DNA from: Puffinus mauretanicus
Lineage: Eukaryota > Chordata > Aves > Procellariiformes > Procellariidae
Direction of reading: 5' to 3'
DNA: 64,000 bases
NCBI GenBank assembly: GCA_023333565.1
Contig: JAJKFH010001182.1
Coordinates: 434,001 to 498,000, forward strand
Below the pieces are notes generated by a model. The model did no database searches and was not told the DNA's origin. It was given only the letters and a program-made list of their open reading frames with translations. The first letter of the stretch is position 1. Each line of letters starts with the position of its first letter. The translations under genes were made by a program, and so were the position numbers. Positions 26,601 to 38,600 of the stretch are shown one piece after another.

Positions 26601-29600
26601 TTCCTGAACAAGTCGTGATGATAATTAAGTTGCCTGGGTTGTAGCCAAGTGGTGCTTTTCTGTCCCTATCACTTAGGATTGTGCGAATTCCTCTTTTATG
26701 CTTTATTTCGTCATGTGAGAAAATGATCTTGCTATCTGCTGTCTCTCCCTTGCCTGGCCACCTGGCTTTTAAGAGGCCTTCTATGTCATGTCGCTGCCTT
26801 TGTAATTCATTCATTAGCAAGGATATTTCACCAGGGTGCCAACGCGGTCTTACATTCCAGGTTCTGTTAGAACTAGAGAGGGGAGGTGATTTTTACCTCT
26901 TAGACATGCTGATAATAAAATACTACATATAGTTCTGGCTTCCACGCTTTAAAAAGGATGCAGGAGAATTTCACTGGATCAGAAAAGTTACAAAAAGTCA
27001 TTTGAGGGCTGTAGGAGATGTGTTCCAAGGAAACGTACAGGGAGCTGAAGGTGTTTAGCATATCAAAAGGAAGATCAAGAAGAGGTATGATTATGGTATA
27101 TGAGTACCTTCACTAGAAGAAAATACGGGGCACTAAAGGCTTTTTCAACCGAGTAAAGAAAGGCGTAAAAAGAACCAAAGGCCAGATACATTCAAATTAA
27201 AAATAAATCAGAAATGTATTTCTAACAGCTTGGGCAATTAGCACACTGAACACAGTTTCAGAGGAGTGGTGGATTCCCCTTGAATCTCCAGATCTTCCTC
27301 CACGGGAGCTGTACCCAGTTTCTGCAGCGACTTCCCTGGGATACTTCGGCACATGAGCGTGAGGCACTCGGGCGGTTTTTCTCCCTTCTGATCTCTCAAG
27401 GGCTGAAAATCCAGATCCTCCGGCGCCTGACGATGTTCAGAGCTGGTCTGGGGGGACGTGCCTCCGTGCCTCTTCCTGGGGGTGGGCCGGCCACGGGGAC
27501 CGTTCCAGTGCCCCTGCCCACCACTTCTAATGCGGACACAGGTGTGCGCTGAAGGGACCACACAGCGCGGAGCAGCGCAGTAGTGCAAAATACTCAAACT
27601 GCCCTGAAAACTAAAATTCCCTGAAATGTGATTTATAGCCATGCTTGAAAACCTGTCTGTGGAGCTAATGGCTATTTTTGCCGTAATTCTTCAGGCTGAC
27701 CTCTTCACCGGTGGAGAACTTTTTCTTTCAGCAGCAGCATGTAAATAGTAATTCCATAAGAAACTGAATTGTCCAAAATTCCCGTTACCTCCTGCTTTCA
27801 GTGTGACAGCCGCTAGTCATGTCCAACTTACGGCCTTCTCAAAATGGCTGTAGTTTTTCATGGTCCTCAATTTGACAATGGAAGACAAAAATTTCTACCA
27901 CCACGATGCTCATTCTGCACCGCTTTCTGGTAACATTCAAGTTCACCTTCATCCTCAAAGCATCTTTGTTCTCCATGGAAACAGTTGTAGGTGACAAATG
28001 TCTTTTAAGAGAACATCTTAACTGATGTAAAAGTCAGCATTGCTAAAGCTTTAAAGCTTGGAATACTTGTATATGCTCTCAGTAAAATGTAAAGGGGCAT
28101 TGTCAACTTGAACTTTCCAAAGCTATTTATCTTTAGAACTATTTTGTTAACTTCAGTGCTTGTAAGGAAATCTAATCCAAAAAGGAGTTTTGTGGGTTTC
28201 CTACTGATGTCTGTAAAGGTTATTCTAGGATAGGGTTAGTGCTTAGGTAATGCCTTAATAAAACCAGGCTTCCTTCCCTGTCTTGGTCCCATGCAAAGAT
28301 CTGGTGAGGGCAAAGTAGATCTAACAAAAAATGGTTTAATATTTTTGCAGGAAAATTTGGTGGGAGAGCAAACAAAGTTGGTTTTTCTTTTCCATGAAAA
28401 ACTCAACCATTAATGGAAAAGAATTGCAATTTTTCTTATAGTGTCTGTAAATTGTAAAGGTCTCATCTTTCGACTGAAGTGCATGTGCCGCCGATGCGCT
28501 CGCCTCATGCTCAGTGCTCCTCGAGCTGCGGCACCTTCGAGTTCGACGCACGCGGGCTGCATCCCCTGCCCGGGCAGAGGAGGGGACCTGGCGCAGAACG
28601 AGAAATGTGCTGTCACCGGACCGCATCCGCTCGGAGACGCTCTTAACCCCGATTTCCATAGAGCGCCATGGTGACACTTCTAATGGAATAACCCTAGTTT
28701 TTTATCAAATTATCTGAGGGCGCTTCAGAGGACATTTTTCCTGTAAAATGGTTAAGGCTTTCACTGGAAAAACTTCCAGATCACTCCCTACTCTTTGCAC
28801 GATTTTGGGAAATAACAAGCTGATGACAGGCTGTTCATGGAGATCTATCAAGCAGACAATAGAGACATATTTCTCAGGTAATCTGTTCTAGATTTGGTGC
28901 TATTAGGAATATTTTATAGCTCTAGGAAAGGTGCAGAATTGTCAGTTGCTTCTTTTATTCTAAATAAAAAAGAGCATGGACTACTAATGTTGCAAAAGTG
29001 CTGTAACTTCTGGAACTGGAGAAGTTGGAGCTGTAGCTCTGATGTAAAACCTGTAATTTTACAGTCATTGCAGTTTTCAGATGCATGTAGGGGTTTTTTT
29101 GTTCCAGTGGGGGTAGCTTTTGTTGCCTATTTCTGAGTGAGGAGTGGATTATTTCTGCATTACTTGTATCATCATGACTTTCTGATTCTTTTACTGACGT
29201 TAAGAGAGTCTAGGCTGGTTCTCTCAATGATTATTGGTTAAAGTCGCAATGTTGTTGCAGAGACAACATATTTTTGAGGAGTATCTCTTTTGAAATAAAC
29301 TATTAAAGAATATTTAACACCAGGGGCATCTTAACCTACTCCAGCTTTGAATGCTTGATTACAATATTTACAATCCTAAGGAGGGCTTTATACTCCTCAC
29401 TGCAGCCTAAATAAAAATTTGACAGCCTATGTGCATGTATGAAACTTGTATTGACCATCAGCCTGCACTGACTGACAGCAACAGCTTTAGTCTTTCCTTA
29501 CTGTTGTTAATTTCATTTCTCACTCGTTATCATCCAAAGAGTTCAAAATAAAGGGTAAACATTAAGCTCAGAATGCTATGTCAGTTAGAAATTTTTTTCA

Positions 29601-32600
29601 TTGTAAAATAATTGAACCTTGTTACTGTATGAGCTGTGCAGTAGTTTAATTTTGACAGCTGCACAACAGACAGTAAATGTTTAAAAAAAAAATTAAAAGG
29701 AAATCTTCCTGTAGCAAATCTAATCTGCCTATGATAGCACAGCGCCCATTTTATTAGGCCGCATTTATTCTCGTAATTGGCTATTCCCTGTTCTTAAATG
29801 CCTATTTATTCATGTCTGCCACCTTTTCCTCAGTTTATTGGCCCTGCGGTCACCACATTATCTTCCTCTTCAAAATCAATTGACATTTTATGAAAAGAAT
29901 TTGCTAGATGTTTGGTTTAGTGAGAGTGGCATATAGAACATGTGCTTGTCACATTAAATAATCGCTGTTAAAAGTAGAGTATTCGGTGGCTTAACAATAT
30001 ATAGAATATATTCATTTACTTTATTTCAATATTGTTATTGTTTTTATTTAGACTAATGAATTAGCAAAACATTACTGGGAGATGCTGTAAGTAGAAGTAT
30101 TCTAAATAGTGCTTTTTCACAGAAATTCCTGTGCAGTGCAAGCCGACATGACATTTGACACAGGTGATGAATTTCTAAACATGCTCAGAGTTGCAATCTA
30201 GTTGAAACTTGTGAATTACACAAATTAAAATATTAAAACTTCTAAGCTGTTCACAGACTAATTGCTAACCCTAAGGTATTCTTGTTTTAATCGAAAGCTT
30301 ATGGTCAGCTCTTTGTTAGCAGCGATACTGTTTTTCCTTCCATGCTCTACCTGTTATTTTTAAAGCTGTTTCTGCTGGCTGGCGCGTTTGGAGCCGTTCT
30401 TCATTAGTTCAGTGTATGGTACAGCCAGGTTGTTCGGAAAGGGATCAAGCAGGGTGGATTGGCTTCAGCCACTCTGCGCAGTTATAAGCAGTCGCTGCTC
30501 GTTACGACGTGAGACGTCTTATTATAAGGGGTTGTGGCATCAAATTTTATCCTGGATGCCTGCACGAAGCTTTGAGCCTGAGCCACATGCAGCTCACTGC
30601 GAGAGCGCTGAGCCTTCTGGGTGGTGCTCAAGCCGTGTTTTCCTGTGTTCAGTCATGTTAACTCCATCACAATTAAGTCCACACAGCTTTGTTTTTTTAA
30701 GAGAGGATTTTTACTGTTGTTAAATGAATGGTATCGAAAACGTTCACATCAAAACTTACATGTTGTGTTTATACAAGAGGCGTAATTAAAAAGTACAATT
30801 TGCATCAGAAGCTGGATTTTTACAATTCTCTTTGACTGCGTTCGTTCGAAAAAGGCACATTAGCTAACCTTGCTTCTAGTGTCTGTATGTTCTTTTTAAT
30901 ATTTGTTGTTCACATGCGTAACAGGTGGTAGCTTTAAAAAAAAAAAAAAGTCAAGCAAGTGGCACGGGTTGAAGCTGAAGAGAAATCCTTCCAGAAGCTG
31001 GGAAGGAATTTCTACTGATTTGTTTTGTCCAGCTGAATGCGCGTAAGCCAATGTGCTCTTGTTTGATGTGAAGAAAACCACATGCTGATGGAGAATGTTT
31101 GTTTCTAGGTGCCAGGTTGACCTGTCAACCCTGAGCAAAGAACAAACCCACAAGCTGGAGATGCCGCTGGAGGAGGGAGAGGGATGCCTGGTGTTGCTGG
31201 TCACTCTCACAGCCTCAGCTGCAGTCACTATCTCTGACCTCTCCGCCAACTCCCTGGAGGACCAGAAGGAGCGAGAGGAGATACTGAAGAGATATGTATG
31301 GCGTTCTTCTCTTTTGCCCTTTGTTTGCAAAACGTTTGCTGATACAAATAATAATATCGGGGGGGGAAATCTGAATATATCCCTTATATCCTTATCACAC
31401 TCAGCCAATGACAATCATTTAAACTAGTTACTAATATTATCACGGCTGGTATAGGTAACATCAAGAAGGCTACAAATCCTCTTTATACAATAAGGTATTT
31501 TTTACATAGTAATTCAGGTCTTCGATATGATCGTGTGACATAAAGAAGTTAATTGTACTGCCTTGCAGATAATTTTTACCAAGCACAAAATAACTAAGGG
31601 GTCACTCAGTGACTACACTTTCTAGTGAGTGTTTATGCCGGAGGGTTCGAGGTGCCAATAGTCTGTGGCTTTTTTTTCAGCATCTACTAAAGGGCAAGAA
31701 AACTTACATTTTGTCTGCACGTTAAAGGCTGGAGCAGTGTTTTGTATCATCAAAATAATTGTTTTAAACAATATTTCCATTTCAAAATATTCTGAAGCAA
31801 ATTATTTTCATTTCCCAGCATCCTCACATTACACAGAATCTGTGTAGTTTTATCAAAGGAACAGAGAGGGGAGCTCTTACTCCAGCATTTGCTAATACCT
31901 AAATCACTAAAAGTAACTGTCTCACTACACACGGAGAGAGAAAAAAAGAAAAAAGCTATTTCCACTTAAAATTACAAAGCTTTTATTGTACAGTGCTGCC
32001 AGGTGTTTAGAAAGGCTTCTCTAGACACTCAGCCATTAAACCAAGCTCTGACTAACAAAGAGCCGCTTAATTTTTTTTTAGATTTTAAAATATTCCTATT
32101 CCATGACTGACATCCTTTCAATAACTGAATTTAATAAAGATGTACCTTATCAGGCTGTGCAGATAACATGAAGTGCTAGTACTAATGCTGTACAATATTC
32201 TTCAAACAGATTAGCAGGATGTGCGCTTCAGCAAATTTATTCTGGCTATCTCCACTGAATCAGCTGTCTGCTAATGCTTGTACAACTCATACACCAATAG
32301 TGTTATCATAAACACAGTTTAATAGAGGTGACTTAGTGAGGCTAAACATAATATTCCTAAACCAACTGAGAGCTAAGGTATTGTGCACCATCTTTGAAAA
32401 ATAATTACAATTAAGAGAGTTATTGCGCATTTTGGAATCCACCAAGACAGTCTGTGGTTGTTAGAATAGATCTTTATAAATATAACAAATTTCTGATGGA
32501 TACGTTTTCGAAATGACATACTTCTTGCTACGAATTGCAACAATACCGTATTTCTGTGGATTATTGTGTGTGATGATACGGCAGTCAAGTGATACTGATG

Positions 32601-35600
32601 GTTTTGATAATTTAGTAGCAGTATAGAAAGATGTTACAACTGTGTATTACTAATCGGTTTTCCTAAATTCTGAATTTTTTGTCCCCTGTGTAAAGCATAA
32701 TTATGTGGTGTAAGATTGATCTATTTATTTCCATTTCTTACATATTCATGGATATGTGTCTTTTCTTATATTTACATTACTGTATGCATTTGAAAACATT
32801 TATATTTTTGGAAGAGGCTCATACTGCAAAGGCATGAATTTCTCAGATGTGTTTTTGAAAATTGTGGCATCGATATACCTTTTTGATAAATTTTACTGTT
32901 TTTATTAAAATGACCAGTGGACAGCAGAAGAAAGAAATGACAAGGGTTAACGAAATTCAAATAGTTTATTTTCACTGATGTTTGATTTGTCTTTGCTATT
33001 CATATCTCTACCTCAGAACCGATACAAAGAAATCATGTGCAGTTAGCAAGATGTACGGTTCCCCGTTGAGTGGCTGTATTTTGGGGTTTATTTTTCGTCC
33101 TCTTAAAAAATCTAGCTTCCATTTGAGAAATGTATTTTGCACCCTTTCTGCAGCCAAAAACAGTTAATGAGCTGACCTTGCCATCAGATCAAATAGCCTT
33201 GGAAAATGACTCTATTACTGTCATTTAACCATTTGTAGCTGAACATCAGAGCCTTACAAATTAAACAGGCATTACTGTTTGAACCATTATTTTACCACAA
33301 TTGTCTGAAAAGATTAATTCCTTTTGGGGTGAGGAGGGGGGCGCATTAATGGGTACAGACCAAGAGAGATTGTATGACCTTTTCAGAACGGGTGTGCTGA
33401 ACCCGCGGTCCCCCTTGTCACAGTTTAAAAACCAGAGGAGCTAGTTTAGAGAAGAAGTTGTTAGCATTCCATTTTTATTATGACATTTCACAGTCATCCG
33501 ATTTAATGTCCCTTGACCAGATTGTCCACCGTGAGACGATGGGCTTGAAATGTTATTTAGAGCATTGATAAAAGGTGAGCAGTTCTAAGATGACAGCGAG
33601 TCATAAGGCTGGTGGTGTGACATTAATTTTCTCCATAACAGAGATGGAATAAGACGTCATGGTGACAAGCTGTCAATCAGTACTGGCCCCTCAGTGTATC
33701 TCGATGCCATAGGATGGGGTATTGCTTCTCCCATAATAGAGCTGAACTGAGATGCTCTCCCTGACAGCTGCTGCAGCCATACAGAAAATATATTATACAG
33801 CCTTTCATTAAAAAAATAAAGAGGACTCATATCCAGAGCATTTCAATCTTTTCCCATCTACTGAGGGCTGAAAAGATTCACAGCAAATCACGGATTCCTC
33901 TGCTATGGAAATTTCAGGCTTCGGAAACCATGCGGGTTGTGAGGCCTCCAACAGTAATCATAAATAAGAAGACAGAATATCATCTGATAAATCATTACTT
34001 AAAGTTATGTATTTAAAGTAATGTATTAAAGTCACTTGCTTCTCGCAGAGTCTCTGCCGTGGCATTGTGTACATTTTCAGCAGTCTCCGCAGTCGCGATG
34101 TGCAGTAAATGAATCTAAGGCAGCTGACTTGCTGGAACGAGAAGTTCAAAAATAATTATTCTGTGGGATGCTAACAAAGGTAGCAAAGTGAAATACAGCA
34201 CTGGTGCCTTTTTGCAGAATGAGCTTACCAGGATGAAATTTGGCAAAAGGGGACTGTAGGGCATTGCAGGAAGGGGGGCAGTCGCTTGGCTTGCTCTGTG
34301 TTTGGTTTTTGCTTTGTTTTCTTTCTGCAGCTTGGTGTTTGGTTCGGTCACTGGGAAACTTGGGTAAAACGTGAAACGTTTTTGTAAATCCTTTCATTTT
34401 CATCATGGTATTAGAGCAGAATTATCTCTGTTGTGGTACCAGTTCTGATAAGAAGCTTCCAAACCTTGATCGTTATTGTAATAAATGAGGGATGGTGCCA
34501 ACATGGTTTTGAATTATAACAGTGCTACCTATCTGTAACGCCGTCCCTGCCACCCTCAGCTTGTAAGCACATAAAGCAGGGAGTTGAGTGTCTGCTGATT
34601 GAAGTTGACCATCGGTATTTTTAAGCTGTATTTCTGGTGATTAACATATTAAAAATGATAAAAATTAATTAACCATTATCCTGTGATAACATGCATGCGT
34701 GTATTCATATGTATGTAGCATGTGGGGTACTACACTTAATGGGATTCCTCAGTTCAGCATACCAAGGTCAAACCTTCACTGTAAACAGTAAATGGTCAGT
34801 TGGGGCTTGTGAAATTAATATCAGAGGGTGATTTAACTGTTAGAATTGTCTTATTAGTAAAAAGGCAGGGATGCATATTACATGTCTAACACTTTAATGG
34901 ATAGGTTATCTATGCATAAATGTACTGTAGTTTTTGCAGGCTGACACTTAATATTTCATTTAAACAGCACGTGTGGTTTTCAGATGTTATTTATTCTGGT
35001 TTTCCATAACACTTGATTTTGCCTTCATAACAAATTAAAGAATTGTTGACTTGGTGTTTTACCTGATGTTTGCATTTTCTAGAAATCTGGACATTATCAT
35101 AAGCAGTGGAAAAGGTTTCACCTGCACTACATTAAAATTTTAGAAAGGGCCACAGGCATTAAATGCATTCGTCCAGATTTTGAAATACTTCAAAATAAAA
35201 GTACGTGCTAGTATTTATGAACAAGACTTGCAAAAACAACCAAAAATTAGACCTCATAGATTCATGATTTAAAATGGATTAGAAAATCTGATTTTAGCCT
35301 CCTCTTTTGGAGTTCCTCCCCTAGGTTATCTAAAAACTAAATGGTAATGCCAGGTTTGTCATTATTAATTGATTGCAGATTCAAAGTTGCATTCGATGCT
35401 CTATCATTTGAAATTCTGCAACTTTTAAGTTATATTCAAAGTTAGAGCTTGAGAATTTTAGCATATCACACTTAACTGGTACAACATTCCCAGTTTGTTA
35501 CTTCTAGTTATTTGAAAAAATGCAGGAACAGAACACATTTTCCAAACATCTTTCTAAAACTATGTTGGATGAATAAATGCAAGTGTTAGTCTACCCTTTA

Positions 35601-38600
35601 TTTTTTTCTTCCTCTTTTTAATATACGTAGATATTGCAGAAATTTATGTTAAAAAAAAGATTATTTATAGTAAGAGCTTTCTGCCATGGAACAGGAATAG
35701 AAACCATCTTTTAATTCTTTTTTTAAATCTTTTTTGCACGTGATTATTCTGAAAATTATTAAGTTGTTATAATCTTCTTTTGATTGTTTTTGCTCATGTT
35801 ATTTGCAAGCTATATGCAAGCATATATATGCTATATGCAAGCTCGCATATAATGGTCAACTACAACAAAAACAATATTGGCCCTAAGTCACTGTTCAAAG
35901 TATTATTGGAGCCATCCAAAAGGAGAATGTGAACATAGATCTCACAAAAGTATTCAGGGAGAGGAAGTGTTTTATTGTTTGTATTAATTTTGTTAATATA
36001 CTGCTATCATTTAGAATTTTGATGGACAGTTGTTGATGTACTATTAGGGGATTAATTCAGTAGAATTAGTGTTATATTTAATCATTCATATTGTAATTTT
36101 TCCTGTGCATTTTTCATTGGTAAGTTAAAGTTGCAAAATACTGAAATAAACACTGACAACTGTACATTCTTCAGAAAATAGTATTTTAAAGTATGAGTAT
36201 GTTCGGCAGAATTACACTAACTTATATCTGGGCTAGAGAGAAGACTATTAATATTGCTTTTGGTATGTCTTTTTTTGCAGTCCAGAATTGTTTTTATTAT
36301 TTTTTAGAGTCCAATGGCAATGTTCCATAACATGAAGGATGTGGGATTTCTTCAGGTGAAGGTCATCAGGGCAGAAGCATTGATGGCAGCTGATGTCACA
36401 GGCAAGTATTCATTTCGTTTCTGTGACAGTAAATACCGTAGTAAGACTGGGCCTTTTTAGAAGTGAAGAAAAAATGTTTAAAACAGAAGTTTATCTAAAG
36501 ATAATTGTCTGTTTGTGCAGTCTCACCTCTGCTCATTAAGGAAAAAATCCACAGACAAACAAAACTTTTATAAGCAAAGCAGCAAGTCTTTCTAATGCTA
36601 GCAGAGTCCTGCATAGGTTATTTCTCAGAAGGGTTAAATATACATTTTCCTCCATCAGAGGTCCTGGAAAAAATACATAGAAAAGACTTCTTTTTCTAGT
36701 AGATAAAAATATACAAAATTATCCAAATTAAAGCTGAATTCCAGAGGACAAGGCAAATGAAAGGTGCTAGGCTTAGATACTGCTTCAAAGTTGTTGCCAA
36801 AAGAACCACTTGATATCTGCCAGATATTTAGCAAGGCTGCTGTTGGTTTCAGACATTTGAAATACATGCAGTTTCCTGTAACTACTGCTTATCTGTTTAA
36901 GAAGGGAAATAAGAAAATCTTTTTTTATTTTCTATTTTATGTGATATAAGCTGAATGGATAATTTAACCTTTTGCTTTTCAAAATAAAGAAAAAGTATTT
37001 CAGCCATACTGACCATATTTCTCCAGAAATTTCCAAGTTATCTCCTGAAAGTACAATCACCTTCACACTGCACAAGTTGAATGGAGCAAAATGAGCTGCT
37101 TCTGTGTCAAAAATAGCCATCTCTGCTTAAAAAAAAAAAAAAAAGGAAAAAAAGGAAACTATAATAATCTAGCTGGTTTACTGCAATTTCGACATAAATG
37201 CTCTGTTACAGGAGCAGATGTAGATATATAGCAACATACTCACTTCTTAACAGTTTTTTGTAAATTAGCATGAGTACAGTTTTTTTTTTCTCCCTCAGAC
37301 AAGGTAACAGAGCAAACATTTTATTGCTGAAACAGATCATCCAGTTTGTGGCACACAAAATAACAGATTCTATTTTCGGGGAGGTTGGAGAAATGCTTCT
37401 GAAGATTCCTCACTCTGCTTTTACCTTATAATGCAATGTGGTCTGAACAGAGAGAGATTAAGTTATTCAGCGGCAAGTGGGATAATTCAGTCCCTGACCT
37501 CGTTCAGTCTTTGACTTTTCCAGATCAACATGTCATTTGTGCTGGTTGAACAAATTTTTTGGAAATACGTTTGATTCAATTAAAGATGTACAGAGCTACC
37601 AGAAATCTTCAGACATTGCATTTGGAACGACGGTCAGGAAGACAGGGAAGGACGCTCAATACCTCCCCGTGTCCTGCATATTTTGTTCATTAGCAAGAAA
37701 AAACACTCATACGGCAGATACGTTGTGTAAGATGGCTGTGCATTCCAAACATTACAGAAATCGTTGTATTTTGAAAAGAGGGCAAAGCGGTTTTGTTAAC
37801 TACTGTAGTAATTTACAGCTATTTTTAGTAACTTGTGGGCATGTTCAGACTAAACTTTGAATAGTAATATTTAGAAATAACTCAAAGTAGTTATTTTGTG
37901 ATTGTTGATAAATCATGTTTGCAAAAATTGTGTAAGAATTGACCCTCCACCTTTGTTCAACTGAGCAATACTTATTAGTCAGTGTGGAGAGCGCTGTCAT
38001 CAGTGGTATAACTTACACGACTAAGGATTGCTTGTGTGAGTAAAAGCTAAGGACTAGTTTGCTCTTCTTACTATATTGTTTTTTTCAGAGTTAATCTTTT
38101 GCCCTCCCTTGAGTCTGGGAAGTAGCTGAAACACCTGTATAGTACCGGTGTGATTTGCTGTGTTTCCTGTCTGCTGAGCATATCCCATTTCACTTTCAGG
38201 AATCTTTTCACGTGAAGCAATAAATCAAAATTTATTAGTTTGGGCTGAATGGATTTTAAAAATCCTTAATATTCCATCATTAAGCATAAGCATAGACAGA
38301 AAAAGGTTTCTGTAATCTTTTAAGTAGTCATCAATCTTACTACAGTTGCAGGGATTTTTTTTTCCTTTCAAAATGTGAAATTTTTCTTTTGTTACCATAC
38401 ATTCATTGAGCAGCATTGTAATACTGTATTAACTCTGTGTGAATAAAGAGCAATTGAGACTCCCGTTGAATGAATGAGTAAAAAGCACAAATTACTTTTT
38501 AATGAAACCCTCAATTCTTCTCCTTCCCACAGAAAGCCCGTAGCCTTGTTCAGCTGAATGCTGCTACAGTAGGTCACTGCAGTTAAGCCCCTAATAAACT

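Larger units (their letters stand above)
19382..31108 (+). other. MCTP1: MCTP1 intron, 11.7 kb
   Basis: The intron contains a decayed RTE-type LINE endonuclease (26461-26868, minus) and an old CR1 (about 26930-27290, plus). CpG-rich pockets lie at about 26020-26180, 27400-27560 and 28480-28670. A candidate conserved noncoding stretch lies at about 29690-29900. The remainder is ordinary AT-rich intron. Confidence 0.78.

Noticed and set aside
25870..26607. A 245-codon plus-strand open frame
   Set aside because: No recognisable domain, low-complexity P/S-rich middle from the GC pocket, no splice or promoter context. Its end runs antisense over the RTE fossil, which is the better explanation there.
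27238..27642. 134-codon minus-strand open frame
   Set aside because: It starts in the GC-rich patch and runs into the antisense of the old CR1 end. Composition explains it.
30388..30723. 111-codon plus-strand open frame
   Set aside because: No domain or repeat recognised, and no context as an MCTP1 exon.
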